DNA of 34,441 bases from an uncultured Dechloromonas sp. (GTDB lineage: Bacteria > Pseudomonadota > Gammaproteobacteria > Burkholderiales > Rhodocyclaceae): contig CALKUR010000052.1 in NCBI GenBank assembly GCA_937996725.1, positions 1-34,441 of the forward strand, read 5' to 3'. The notes below the pieces were generated by a model. The model searched no databases, had not been told where the DNA came from, and saw only the letters and a list, made by a program, of their open reading frames with translations. Positions within the stretch are counted from its first letter, which is position 1. Every line of letters begins with the position of its first letter. A program made the position numbers and the translations under genes. Positions 7,900 through 16,319 of this stretch are shown here, one piece after another.

Positions 7900-10497
7900 T
7901 TAAACGTTGACCGTGTCGGCCACATCCTTGAACTCTTTGATCTGATCAAAGTTCATGTAGCGGTAGATCGAGTCAGCGTTTTTGCTGATAACGCCCTGGT
8001 GTTCCATGTACTCAGCCGGGGTTGGAATCTTGCCCAGGAGTGCACAAACAGAAGCCAGCTCGGCCGAACCCAGATACACGCGGGTGTCGATACCCAGACG
8101 GTTCGGGAAGTTACGGGTCGAGGTGGACATGGCGGTCGAGCCCTTGCGGATCTGCGCCTGATTACCCATACACAGCGAGCAACCCGGCATTTCCATGCGG
8201 GCACCGGTGCGACCCAGAACGCCGTAGTGGCCTTCTTCGGTCAGCACGTGCTGATCCATCTTGGTTGGCGGGGCGATCCACAGGCGAACCGGGATATCGC
8301 TCTTGCCTTCCAGCAGCTTCGAAGCGGCGCGGAAGTGACCGATGTTGGTCATACACGAACCAACGAACACTTCGTCGATCTTGTCGCCAGCCACTTCAGA
8401 CAGCAGCTTCACATCATCCGGGTCGTTCGGGCAGGCCACGATCGGTTCTTTGATCTGGTCCATGTCGATTTCGATCACGGCAGCGTATTCGGCATCGGCA
8501 TCGCCCTTGAGCAGCTTCGGATCGGCGATCCAGGCTTCCATCGCCTTGATACGACGCTCCAGCGTACGCTTGTCCTGGTAACCGTTGGCGATCATCCACT
8601 TCATCAGTGTGATGTTCGAACGCAGGTATTCGGCGATTGGCTCTGGGTTGAGCTGGATGGCACAAGCGGCAGCCGAACGCTCGGCAGCCGCATCCGACAG
8701 TTCAAACGCTTGTTCAACCTTCAGATCTGGCAGACCTTCGATTTCGAGAATGCGGCCCGAGAAAATGTTCTTCTTGCCCTTCTTCTCAACCGTTAGCAGC
8801 CCTTGCTTGATAGCAGCCAGCGGAATGGCGTTAACCATGTCACGCAGGGTGATACCTGGCTGCAGCTTGCCCTTGAAGCGAACCAGTACCGATTCCGGCA
8901 TATCCAGCGGCATCACACCGGTAGCAGCCGCGAAGGCAACCAGACCCGAACCAGCCGGGAACGAAATACCAATCGGGAAGCGAGTGTGCGAGTCACCACC
9001 GGTACCCACGGTATCGGGCAGCAGCAGGCGGTTCAGCCACGAGTGAATGACGCCATCACCCGGACGCAGCGCAACGCCGCCACGGGTTTCAATGAACGGT
9101 GGCAGTTCGTGGTGCATCTTCACGTCCACTGGCTTCGGATAAGCCGCGGTGTGACAGAACGATTGCATGACCATATCGGCCGAGAAGCCCAGACAGGCCA
9201 GATCCTTCAGCTCGTCACGGGTCATTGGGCCGGTGGTATCTTGCGAACCTACGGTGGTCATCTTCGGCTCACAGTAAGTGCCCGGACGAACGCCTTTGCC
9301 TTCTGGCAGGCCACAAGCGCGACCCACCATCTTCTGGGCCAGTGAGAAGCCCTTGCCCGAATCCACTGGATCTTGCGGCAGACGGAACAGGGTCGACACA
9401 GGCAGACCCAGTGCTTCGCGGGCCTTGGTCGTCAGACCACGACCAATGATCAGCGGAATACGGCCGCCAGCACGGACTTCGTCCAAAATAACCGGGGTCT
9501 TCAGTTGCGATTCGGCAATGACTTGGCCGTTCTTCAGGGCAGTAACTTTAGCGGTAGCGTGATCAACCTTCAGTTCGATTTCATCGCCCATATCCATCTG
9601 GTTGACGTCGATTTCGATCGGCAGTGCGCCGGCATCTTCCATCGTATTGAAGAAGATCGGGGCGATCTTCGTGCCCAGACAGACGCCACCAAAACGCTTG
9701 TTCGGTACGAAAGGAATGTCTTCACCGGTAAACCACAGCACCGAGTTGGTGGCGGACTTACGCGACGAACCGGTACCAACGACGTCACCGACGTAGGCGA
9801 TCTGGTTGCCCTTCTTGGCCAGACCTTCGATTTGCTTCAGCGGACCGCGCGAACCCGGCTCATCGGCATCGATACCCGGACGTGGGTTCTTGAGCATAGC
9901 CAGTGCGTGCAGCGGAATATCCGGACGCGACCAGGCATCTGGTGCTGGCGACAGGTCATCGGTATTGGTTTCGCCAGTCACCTTAAGTACGGTGAGCTTT
10001 TGCGAAGCGGGTACTTCCGGACGCGAGGTAAACCACTCAGCGTCAGCCCAAGATTGCAGCACGCCCTTGGCGTTGGCATTGCCCTTGTCGGCCAGTTCTT
10101 TCACATCGTGGAAGAAGTCGAATACCAGCAGGGTCTTCTTCAGGCCTTCGGCAGCAGCGGCACCAGTTTCGGCATCACCCAGCAGATCGATCAGCGGCTT
10201 GACGTTGTAACCGCCGAGCATGGTGCCCAGCAGTTCGGTGGCGCGAACGCGCGAAATCAACGCGCACGATTCTTCACCCTTGGCCACTTTGGCCAGGAAT
10301 TCGGCTTTAACGCCAGCGGCATCATCCACACCCGCCGGAACGCGGTAGGTAATGAGCTCAACCAGGAAATCTTCTTCACCCTTGGGCGGATTCTTCAGCA
10401 GTTTGACCAGGTCTGCGGTCTGCTGGGCATTGAGCGGCAGCGGGGGGATCCCCAGGGCGGCACGCTCGGCAACATGGCTCCGGTAGGCTTCTAGCAC
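7900..10497 (-). CDS. acnB: Bifunctional aconitate hydratase 2 / 2-methylisocitrate dehydratase
   Basis: AcnB interconverts citrate and isocitrate in the TCA cycle and can also act on 2-methylcitrate-derived substrates. The protein has 865 residues, the same length as the E. coli enzyme as I recall it, and matches it throughout (VFKVTGETNTDDLSPAPDAW-like segment near residue 170, GDGVIHSWLNRLLLPDTVGT near 485). The [4Fe-4S] ligands are the Cys in GSCMTNIGHF (near 710) and the two in PGCSLCMGNQ (near 770). The start is GTG at 10497, preceded by AAAGGA at a good distance, and the N-terminus MLEAYRSHVAERAA fits the family. It is transcribed alone, with a terminator 20 bp after the stop. Its leader contains a perfect hairpin (separate entry). 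Long open frames on the opposite strand are shadows of its codon bias. Confidence 0.97.
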   Translation of the reverse strand: MLEAYRSHVAERAALGIPPLPLNAQQTADLVKLLKNPPKGEEDFLVELITYRVPAGVDDAAGVKAEFLAKVAKGEESCALISRVRATELLGTMLGGYNVKPLIDLLGDAETGAAAAEGLKKTLLVFDFFHDVKELADKGNANAKGVLQSWADAEWFTSRPEVPASQKLTVLKVTGETNTDDLSPAPDAWSRPDIPLHALAMLKNPRPGIDADEPGSRGPLKQIEGLAKKGNQIAYVGDVVGTGSSRKSATNSVLWFTGEDIPFVPNKRFGGVCLGTKIAPIFFNTMEDAGALPIEIDVNQMDMGDEIELKVDHATAKVTALKNGQVIAESQLKTPVILDEVRAGGRIPLIIGRGLTTKAREALGLPVSTLFRLPQDPVDSGKGFSLAQKMVGRACGLPEGKGVRPGTYCEPKMTTVGSQDTTGPMTRDELKDLACLGFSADMVMQSFCHTAAYPKPVDVKMHHELPPFIETRGGVALRPGDGVIHSWLNRLLLPDTVGTGGDSHTRFPIGISFPAGSGLVAFAAATGVMPLDMPESVLVRFKGKLQPGITLRDMVNAIPLAAIKQGLLTVEKKGKKNIFSGRILEIEGLPDLKVEQAFELSDAAAERSAAACAIQLNPEPIAEYLRSNITLMKWMIANGYQDKRTLERRIKAMEAWIADPKLLKGDADAEYAAVIEIDMDQIKEPIVACPNDPDDVKLLSEVAGDKIDEVFVGSCMTNIGHFRAASKLLEGKSDIPVRLWIAPPTKMDQHVLTEEGHYGVLGRTGARMEMPGCSLCMGNQAQIRKGSTAMSTSTRNFPNRLGIDTRVYLGSAELASVCALLGKIPTPAEYMEHQGVISKNADSIYRYMNFDQIKEFKDVADTVNV

Positions 10498-10525
10498 GGC
10501 GGTTTCCTTTCAAAAGACAGAGGAA

Positions 10526-10548
10526 CGGCAGATGCTGAGCATCTGCCG
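10526..10548 (-). promoter_or_regulatory. Perfect hairpin in the acnB leader
   Basis: CGGCAGATGC (10526-10535) and GCATCTGCCG (10539-10548) are perfect inverted arms around a 3-nt spacer. It lies 28 bp upstream of the acnB GTG. On the - strand it is preceded, not followed, by a T run, so it is not an ordinary terminator. A leader-RNA structure or a protein operator would both fit. Confidence 0.5.
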
Positions 10549-10785
10549 GAAAAAAACGGCGTAAACCTAGTTTGTAACACAAGCCGAACCCAGAAGCGAG
10601 AGGGTTTAGCGCAAAAACTACAAACTCTTATAAAAGAGTCGAAAAAGCCAATTCAGGCAACGAACCAGCCCAGGGCAACATGCTGCAGAACAGCATGGAA
10701 AAATTCTGGCGTATTGCTTTGGCATTCTCACGCAAGCTTATGAATAACTTAAGAAATTGAAGAACAGATCCAAGCGTCAAAAAGC

Positions 10786-10815
10786 TTGCCCCGGGCAGCC
10801 TTTTTGGGGTACAGT
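10786..10815 (+). promoter_or_regulatory. Predicted sigma-70 promoter of the NlpC/P60 gene
   Basis: TTGCCC (10786-10791) and TACAGT (10810-10815) are separated by 18 bp. Transcription would start about 6-7 bp downstream, at or next to the A of the ATG at 10822. That fits the lack of a Shine-Dalgarno sequence there. A 27-bp imperfect palindrome (10779-10805) covers the -35 box and most of the spacer. Confidence 0.45.
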
Positions 10816-10821
10816 AGCCAG

Positions 10822-11382
10822 ATGCATAAGGTTAACTCCCCCAGCAAAACGGGTAAGAAGCTTCTGGTGCAGGCGGTTGCTGCTATCACGATCGCCGGAA
10901 CCCTCGCCCCTATCTCCACCGCGGTGCGCGCAGACGAGGCTGACAAGCCGGGTCTGTTCCAGCGTTACTCCGTCAATATCCAGGATCTGATTATCAAGGG
11001 TCTGGAATTCGTCGGCGTACCGTACCGTCGCGGCGGCAACACCGTTGAGTCCGGTCTGGACTGCAGCGGCTTTACCCGTCTGGTCTTCCTGGATTCCAAT
11101 GGCATTGACCTGCCCCGTACTGCGGCCGAACAGGCCAATATCGGTACCAAGGTCAGCGCCGATGAGCTGAAGCCGGGTGACTTGGTGTTCTTTAACACCA
11201 TGCGTCGCGCTTATTCGCATGTGGGTATTTACCTGGGTAACGACCAGTTCGTACACGCCCCGAAGCCGGGTGCCGAAATCCGCGTCGAGAACATGCATCA
11301 GGCTTACTGGGTCGGCAAGTACAACGGTGCCCGTCGTCTGGACGGCGTGACCGCCGCGCCGAGCAAAGCCCTGTCATTCTGA
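10822..11382 (+). CDS. Exported NlpC/P60 peptidoglycan endopeptidase
   Basis: This is a cell-wall hydrolase of 186 residues. NlpC/P60 enzymes cut peptide cross-links or stems of peptidoglycan. Residues 1-37 are a basic then hydrophobic Sec signal (KTGKKLLVQAVAAITIAG...AVRA). The NlpC/P60 domain spans about 52-170. Its catalytic Cys81 is in GLDCSGF, His133 in YSHVGIYLG and the third residue His145 in FVHAP; all are intact. There is no SH3 or LysM targeting domain, so this is the short form. I prefer ATG at 10822. A TTG at 10786 in the same frame lies inside the promoter. No Shine-Dalgarno precedes the ATG, so the message may be leaderless. A terminator follows 17 bp after the stop, which makes it monocistronic. 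Confidence 0.88.
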   Translation: MHKVNSPSKTGKKLLVQAVAAITIAGTLAPISTAVRADEADKPGLFQRYSVNIQDLIIKGLEFVGVPYRRGGNTVESGLDCSGFTRLVFLDSNGIDLPRTAAEQANIGTKVSADELKPGDLVFFNTMRRAYSHVGIYLGNDQFVHAPKPGAEIRVENMHQAYWVGKYNGARRLDGVTAAPSKALSF

Positions 11383-11399
11383 TCCAAGACCGCTTCCAG

Positions 11400-11428
11400 A
11401 AAAACGCCGCGCTCTGCGGCGTTTTTTT
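11400..11428 (+). terminator. Rho-independent terminator of the NlpC/P60 gene
   Basis: AAAAACGCCGC (11400-11410) pairs with GCGGCGTTTTT (11416-11426) around a 5-nt loop, followed by further T. It begins 17 bp after the stop codon and 32 bp before the bpt start. Confidence 0.92.
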
Positions 11429-11459
11429 ATTTCTGGCGATTTTTGTTTAAGCTAACACC

Positions 11460-12224
11460 ATGTCGCACATGAACGATGCCGCGCTTCCGGAATCCCTGTT
11501 GCATTTCTATACAACGGCGGCGTACCCGTGCAGTTACTTACCGAACCGTCTCGCGCGCTCGCAGGTGGCCGTGCCACCCGATCATATCGACACCTCAGTC
11601 TATGGCCTACTGGTGCATCGGGGTTTTCGGCGTAGCGGCCAGTTCACCTACCGACCACACTGCGACGGTTGCCAACGTTGTATCGCCGTACGCGTGCGTG
11701 CACTCGAATTTTCGCCGGATCGAACTCAGCGCAAAATTCTGAACCGCTTGAATGTGCCAGGATTCATGCAGGTGACTGAACGCCCGCTCGCCTTTGACGC
11801 GGAACACTATGCGCTGTATCAGGCGTACCAGTCATCGCGCCATCAGAACGGCGGCATGGACGATGATGACCCGGATCAGTATCGCGAGTTCTTGCTCAAC
11901 AGCGGCGTCGACACCCGACTCGTTGAGTTTCGTATTAGAGGCCGCGTGGTCATGGTCAGCGTGCTTGACGTACTGCCCGATGGGCTCTCGGCGGTCTACA
12001 CCTTTTACGACCCGAGCAATGCCAAGGCCAGCTACGGCACCTACGCGATTCTCTGGCAGATTATTCAATGTCAGTACAACAACCTGCCCTATCTCTATCT
12101 GGGTTACTGGATCGCTGAAAGCGACAAAATGGCTTACAAGGCACGCTTTCAACCGATGGATATGCTCGACGATAACCGCTGGATTAAAATGCCGGACTTG
12201 CCCGAGCACTATCAGGCACCCTGA
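11460..12224 (+). CDS. bpt: Aspartate/glutamate leucyltransferase (L/F-transferase-like Bpt/Ate)
   Basis: The Bpt/Ate family moves leucine from leucyl-tRNA to proteins with N-terminal Asp or Glu, marking them for ClpS/ClpAP degradation (known for the family). The protein has 254 residues, the usual length. Landmarks are YPCSYLPNRLARSQVA near residue 22, the GFRRSGQFTYRPHCDGCQRC block near 54-73, with clustered Cys, and YLYLGYWI near the C-terminus. The start is ATG at 11460, with another ATG at 11469. Neither has a Shine-Dalgarno sequence, and TAAGCT at 11448-11453 could be a -10 box that makes the transcript nearly leaderless. pyrD starts 15 bp after its stop, so the two probably share a transcript. 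Confidence 0.93.
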   Translation: MSHMNDAALPESLLHFYTTAAYPCSYLPNRLARSQVAVPPDHIDTSVYGLLVHRGFRRSGQFTYRPHCDGCQRCIAVRVRALEFSPDRTQRKILNRLNVPGFMQVTERPLAFDAEHYALYQAYQSSRHQNGGMDDDDPDQYREFLLNSGVDTRLVEFRIRGRVVMVSVLDVLPDGLSAVYTFYDPSNAKASYGTYAILWQIIQCQYNNLPYLYLGYWIAESDKMAYKARFQPMDMLDDNRWIKMPDLPEHYQAP

Positions 12225-12239
12225 CAAGCCAAGATCACT

Positions 12240-13289
12240 ATGAATCTCTATCCGCTGCTCCGCCCCCTGCTCTTTAGCCTGCCGCCCGAAACAGCGCACC
12301 ACCTCAGCCTGAATGGCCTGGATCACGCAGCAAAACTAGGGCTTGTCCGTCAAACCCTGCCCGCCGACCCGGTCACGGTGATGGGCATCTCATTCCCCAA
12401 TCGTGTGGGCCTTGCGGCTGGCCTAGATAAAGACGGCGCGCACATCGACGGCCTCGCCGCACTGGGCTTCGGCTTTATCGAAATTGGTACCGTCACGCCC
12501 AAGGCGCAACCCGGCAACGCGCAGCCCCGGCTGTTTCGCCTGCCGACGCATGACGCACTGATCAACCGTTTCGGCTTTAACAACCTCGGCGTCGATAATC
12601 TGGTCGCCAATGTGCAGGCCAGCCAATTCGTGAAGAATGGCGGCATCGTCGGCATTAATATCGGTAAGAACGCCAGCACACCGATTGACCGCGCCAACGA
12701 CGACTATCTCATCGCGCTCGATGCCGCTTACGCACACGCGCACTACGTCACGATCAACATCTCTAGCCCGAACACGCAGAATCTGCGTTCGCTGCAACAG
12801 GACGACGCGCTAGAGGCTTTACTTGCCGGTCTAAAAGATCGCCAGCAACGATTGGCTGATCAATACGGTAAGTATGTACCGCTGGCGCTGAAGATCGCCC
12901 CGGATCTCGACGAGCTGCAGATCGAGGCCATTGCCGCAGCCGTTCGCCGTCACCATTTCGATGCCGTAATTGCGACCAACACCACACTGGAACGCGCCGC
13001 CGTGATGGATGACCCGCATGCGGGTGAAACCGGGGGCCTATCGGGCAAGCCGGTCTTTGAAAAGTCCACCGCCGTACTCGCCGCCCTGCACGCCAAACTG
13101 GCCGGAGAAATCCCGCTGATCGGCGTAGGTGGTATCTGTTCTGGTGCTGATGCCGTAGCAAAACGCGCCGCCGGTGCCGAACTGGTGCAGATCTACACGG
13201 GGTTAATCTATCGGGGTCCAGCCTTAGTTCGAGAGGCCGGTGAAGCGCTGGCCCGTCACACACGGCAAAGCCATCGCCCAAGCCTCTGA
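12240..13289 (+). CDS. pyrD: Dihydroorotate dehydrogenase, class 2 (quinone-linked)
   Basis: PyrD oxidises dihydroorotate to orotate in pyrimidine synthesis, passing electrons to membrane quinones. At 349 residues it has class 2 length. It has the class-specific N-terminal helical extension (LYPLLRPLLFSLPPETAHH) that forms the quinone tunnel. It also has the FMN barrel with GLAAGLDKDG near 60, NRFGFNNLG near 111, NISSPNTQNLR near 178 including the catalytic Ser region, and the flavin-phosphate loops GVGGI and YTGLIYRGP near the end. It lies 15 bp after bpt. The 179 bp that follow contain a hairpin at its end and a promoter for the next operon. Confidence 0.96.
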   Translation: MNLYPLLRPLLFSLPPETAHHLSLNGLDHAAKLGLVRQTLPADPVTVMGISFPNRVGLAAGLDKDGAHIDGLAALGFGFIEIGTVTPKAQPGNAQPRLFRLPTHDALINRFGFNNLGVDNLVANVQASQFVKNGGIVGINIGKNASTPIDRANDDYLIALDAAYAHAHYVTINISSPNTQNLRSLQQDDALEALLAGLKDRQQRLADQYGKYVPLALKIAPDLDELQIEAIAAAVRRHHFDAVIATNTTLERAAVMDDPHAGETGGLSGKPVFEKSTAVLAALHAKLAGEIPLIGVGGICSGADAVAKRAAGAELVQIYTGLIYRGPALVREAGEALARHTRQSHRPSL

Positions 13290-13302
13290 TTTCGGGGTGT
13301 AT

Positions 13303-13336
13303 GCCAAGAAACCGTAGTCAACATACGGTTTATGGC
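13303..13336 (+). terminator. Hairpin downstream of pyrD (possible terminator)
   Basis: AAACCGTA (13309-13316) pairs with TACGGTTT (13324-13331), and an outer GCCA/TGGC pair (13303-13306 with 13333-13336) extends the stem past a small bulge. It starts 14 bp after the pyrD stop. There is no long T tract, so termination is unproven. Confidence 0.4.
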
Positions 13337-13368
13337 TCAAAAAAGCATAAGCTTATGGCAAATGCGTG

Positions 13369-13397
13369 TTGCGCCACACCATCATGGGGCGGATAAT
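13369..13397 (+). promoter_or_regulatory. Predicted sigma-70 promoter of the rnf operon
   Basis: TTGCGC (13369-13374) and GATAAT (13392-13397) are separated by exactly 17 bp, about 70 bp before the rnfA ATG. It lies after the pyrD hairpin, so the rnf genes probably have their own promoter. Confidence 0.45.
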
Positions 13398-13468
13398 GCG
13401 GCCTAATCGTGTAAAACCTGCGTGAAAATCGCCTGAAAAGGCATCCAAACGTCTGAATTTCTCCCCCC

Positions 13469-14053
13469 ATGGTCGAATACCTTTTTGTCCTCATTGGCGC
13501 TGTTCTGGTCAACAACGTGGTGCTGGTCCGTATTCTCGGCCTCTGCCCATTTATGGGCGTTTCGAAGAAACTGGCCACCGCGTACGGCATGGGTGCTGCC
13601 ACCACCTTCGTGCTTACCATGGGCACGGGTGCCAGCTACATCATCGACCATTACCTGCTCATGCCCTTCGGGCTGGAATATCTGCGCATCATTTCATTCA
13701 TCGTCACGATCGCCGCGCTCGTCCAGCTCACCGAACTCGTCATTCAGAAAACTAGCCCGGCGCTGCATCAAGTGCTCGGTATCTATCTGCCGCTGATCAC
13801 CACCAACTGCGCGGTGCTGGGCGTGCCGTTGCTCAACATTTCGCAGAACAACGATTTCATCGCATCGATTCTATTTGGTGCCGGTAGCTCCGTTGGTTTC
13901 TCACTGGCACTAATTTTGTTCGCCGGCATTCGTGAACGCATTGAGGGCGCGGATATCCCACTGCACTTCCGCGGCACCGCCATTGGTCTCATTACGGGTG
14001 GCCTGATGAGTTTAGCCTTCATGGGCTTCGCTGGCCTAGATCGTTTGCGCTAA
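13469..14053 (+). CDS. rnfA: Rnf electron transport complex subunit RnfA
   Basis: RnfA is a membrane core subunit of the ferredoxin:NAD+ oxidoreductase. It has 194 residues with about six hydrophobic helices. Family signatures include the start MVEYLFVLIGAVLVNNVVLV, LGLCPFMGVSKK near residue 29 and LITTNCAVLGV near 108. In Rnf/Nqr complexes, conserved Cys in RnfA and RnfE hold an intramembrane FeS centre; the Cys in LCPF and TNCAVLG fit. The start matches family N-termini, yet a C-rich tract, not a Shine-Dalgarno, sits directly before the ATG. It is the first gene of rnfABCDGE-nth, and rnfB starts 12 bp later. Confidence 0.96.
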   Translation: MVEYLFVLIGAVLVNNVVLVRILGLCPFMGVSKKLATAYGMGAATTFVLTMGTGASYIIDHYLLMPFGLEYLRIISFIVTIAALVQLTELVIQKTSPALHQVLGIYLPLITTNCAVLGVPLLNISQNNDFIASILFGAGSSVGFSLALILFAGIRERIEGADIPLHFRGTAIGLITGGLMSLAFMGFAGLDRLR

Positions 14054-14065
14054 GGGTAAGACGCA

Positions 14066-14662
14066 GTGATCGATAGTTTCCTCTACGCAATCGCCGTGAT
14101 GGCGCTGGGTGCTGTGCTGCTCGGTGCCATGCTCGGTTTTGCCGCGATCAAGTTCCGCGTCGAAGGCGATCCGCTTGTTGAGAAGATCGACAGCATCCTG
14201 CCGCAAACGCAATGCGGTCAGTGCGGTTTCCCCGGTTGCAAACCCTACGCCGAAGCAATCGCCAATGGCACCGCCGACATCAATCAATGCCCACCCGGTG
14301 GCGACGAAAACATCCACAAACTGGCTGAGTTGCTGGGCAAAGAATACAAGCCGTTGTCAGAAGAGCATGGCGTCGAAAAACCCAAGCAGGTCGCCATCAT
14401 TGATGAAAAAATCTGTATCGGTTGCACGCTCTGCATTCAGGCCTGCCCGGTCGACGCCATCATCGGTGCAGCCAAGCAAATGCATACCATCGCCGAAGAC
14501 CTCTGCACCGGTTGCGAACTCTGTATCCCGCCATGCCCGGTGGAATGTATCAGCATGGTCACGGTAGGTGAGACGCTCGACACTTGGAAGTGGCAAAAGC
14601 CCAACGCCCCGGCGCGCGTGATTCCGATTTTTGCCGCTGCCACGCAGAGCGAGGCCGCCTGA
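14066..14662 (+). CDS. rnfB: Rnf complex ferredoxin-like subunit RnfB
   Basis: RnfB is the electron entry subunit that takes electrons from ferredoxin. It has 198 residues with a GTG start, and a weak AAGG lies upstream. One N-terminal membrane helix (about 5-28) is followed by the Fe4-type motif C50, C53, C58, C75. Two classic 4Fe-4S ferredoxin motifs come next: C117, C120, C123, C127 and C147, C150, C153, C157. All ligands are present. Its stop overlaps the rnfC start (TGATG), indicating coupled translation. Confidence 0.96.
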   Translation: MIDSFLYAIAVMALGAVLLGAMLGFAAIKFRVEGDPLVEKIDSILPQTQCGQCGFPGCKPYAEAIANGTADINQCPPGGDENIHKLAELLGKEYKPLSEEHGVEKPKQVAIIDEKICIGCTLCIQACPVDAIIGAAKQMHTIAEDLCTGCELCIPPCPVECISMVTVGETLDTWKWQKPNAPARVIPIFAAATQSEAA

Positions 14663-16305
14663 TGTTTAAACTATTCAACTTCAAAGGTGGCGTCAAACCG
14701 GCGCACAATAAAACGCAATCGACGCAATTGCCGATCGCACAAGCACCGCTGGTCAAACGCTACATCGTGCCGTTGCACCAGAGCGTGGGTGGCATGCCCC
14801 GCCCCATCGTCAATGTGGGCGATGCCGTGCTCAAGGGCCAACGTATCGGGGAAGCCGATGGCTGGGTCTCGGCCGCTGTGCATGCCCCAACCTCCGGCAC
14901 CGTCGTCGAAATCGGTCCGCACATCGTGCCACACCCGTCCGGCCTAACGACTGATTGTGTTGTCATCGAAGCCGATGGCCGTGATACTTGGATCGAACGC
15001 CAACCTTTTGACATTGACAACGCCGCACCGGAAGCCGTGCGCGAATATCTGCGCGATATGGGCATTGTCGGCATGGGCGGCGCCGTCTTCCCGAGTCACG
15101 TGAAACTCAGCGTGCCGCGCGGCAAGCAAATCGAACAGCTCGTCATCAACGGTGCCGAGTGCGAACCCTTCATCACCTGCGATGATCGCCTGATGCGCGA
15201 ACAAGCACTGGAAGTGATTCAAGGCAGCACTTTGTTCGGCAAGCTCGTGAATGCCGGCCAGATATTGATCGGCGTTGAAGACAATAAACCCGAAGCCATT
15301 GCCGCGCTCAAAGCCGCGCAAGAGCAGCTGAACGCACCGGTCGAGGTAGTCACTGTACCGACCATTTACCCCACCGGTGGTGCCAAAGAGCTCATCCGTG
15401 TGTTGACCGGTAAAGAAGTCCCCGGCAGCAAACGTTCGACTGATTTCGGGGTACAGGTATTCAACGTCGCCACGGTGCAATCAGCCTGGCGCGCTATCAC
15501 GCTCGGCGAACCGCTCATCTCCCGAATCGTCACCCTGAGCGGTAACGTTGGCGAGGCACGCAATTGGTCTGTACCGATCGGCATGCCCATCGGCGAACTC
15601 GTTGCGCTGGCCAGACCGCTGCCCGATACCGACGGCATCGTGATGGGTGGTCCGATGATGGGCTTCCGCGTTCCTACGCTGGACGCCCCGGTGATCAAGG
15701 CAACCAACTGCCTACTCGCCCATTCGGTGGCACTGTTTCCGCCCAAGCCGGCCGAACAGCAGTGTATCCGTTGCGGTAGTTGCGCCCAAGCCTGCCCGCA
15801 GGAACTACAGCCTTTCGAACTCTACTGGTGGTCCCGCGCCAGCAAATTCGACAAGCTCGAGAAATATAAACTGTTCGACTGTATCGAATGTGGCTGCTGC
15901 GACTATGTCTGCCCAAGCCATATTCCGCTCGTCAACTACTTCCGTTTTGCTAAGAGCGAGATCCAGGCCGAAGAACGTGCGCACCAAGCATCTGATAGCG
16001 CCCGCGAACGTTTCGAGTTCCGCGAGGAACGCGCCGAACGTGAAAAACGCGAAAAGGCTGAGCGTCTGGCTAAGGCTAATGCGGCCCGTCAGGCTGCTGG
16101 CACGACGCTGACTGGCAATCCACCAGCGACAGCGGATACCAGCGTAGCACCTACCAATGACAAGCCAGTGCTCGACCACGAACAGGCCACCACGCCTGTG
16201 GGTGTTGACACACACCCGGTGCTCGATGCCGCCACCAAACAAGCCGCCATTAGCGCCGCCGTCGAACAAGCCCGTGCGCGTCGTGACGGCCATAACAAAC
16301 ACTGA
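14662..16305 (+). CDS. rnfC: Rnf complex NADH-binding subunit RnfC
   Basis: RnfC carries FMN and two FeS clusters and handles NAD(H). I chose ATG at 14662, giving 547 residues starting MFKLFNFKGGVKPAHNK. An in-frame upstream start at 14584 would only translate through the end of rnfB. The glycine-rich GMGGAVFPSHVK near 140 fits the flavin/NADH region. The cluster ligands are C368, C371, C374, C378 and C407, C410, C413, C417. After about residue 430 a charged Arg/Glu/Ala-rich tail of roughly 115 residues ends the protein, as in many proteobacterial RnfC. rnfD starts 14 bp downstream. Confidence 0.95.
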   Translation: MFKLFNFKGGVKPAHNKTQSTQLPIAQAPLVKRYIVPLHQSVGGMPRPIVNVGDAVLKGQRIGEADGWVSAAVHAPTSGTVVEIGPHIVPHPSGLTTDCVVIEADGRDTWIERQPFDIDNAAPEAVREYLRDMGIVGMGGAVFPSHVKLSVPRGKQIEQLVINGAECEPFITCDDRLMREQALEVIQGSTLFGKLVNAGQILIGVEDNKPEAIAALKAAQEQLNAPVEVVTVPTIYPTGGAKELIRVLTGKEVPGSKRSTDFGVQVFNVATVQSAWRAITLGEPLISRIVTLSGNVGEARNWSVPIGMPIGELVALARPLPDTDGIVMGGPMMGFRVPTLDAPVIKATNCLLAHSVALFPPKPAEQQCIRCGSCAQACPQELQPFELYWWSRASKFDKLEKYKLFDCIECGCCDYVCPSHIPLVNYFRFAKSEIQAEERAHQASDSARERFEFREERAEREKREKAERLAKANAARQAAGTTLTGNPPATADTSVAPTNDKPVLDHEQATTPVGVDTHPVLDAATKQAAISAAVEQARARRDGHNKH

Positions 16306-16319
16306 TCTGGACTTTCATC

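Larger units (their letters stand above)
10498..10821. other. Divergent intergenic region between acnB and the NlpC/P60 gene
   Basis: This 324-bp stretch carries no convincing gene. It holds the acnB ribosome site and leader hairpin (10526-10548) and an ACTCTT/AAGAGT inverted repeat (10624-10639). The spacer of that repeat reads TTAT on the - strand, and a TATAAG -10-like hexamer for acnB overlaps it. It also holds a CATGCTG/CAGCATG hairpin (10679-10697) and the NlpC promoter with an overlapping 27-bp imperfect palindrome (10779-10805). Confidence 0.6.

Noticed and set aside
7864..10494. Long open frames on the + strand across acnB (310 and 373 codons)
   Set aside because: They lie antisense to a gene of certain identity, have no family features, and arise from its codon bias and GC content.
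13346..13357. 12-bp perfect palindrome CATAAGCTTATG before rnfA
   Set aside because: It is short, AT-rich and lies outside the predicted promoter boxes; chance occurrence is plausible without conservation data.
14584..14661. Upstream in-frame start for rnfC
   Set aside because: The extra 26 residues lie inside rnfB, do not look like RnfC, and the ATG at 14662 overlaps the rnfB stop in a typical coupled arrangement.
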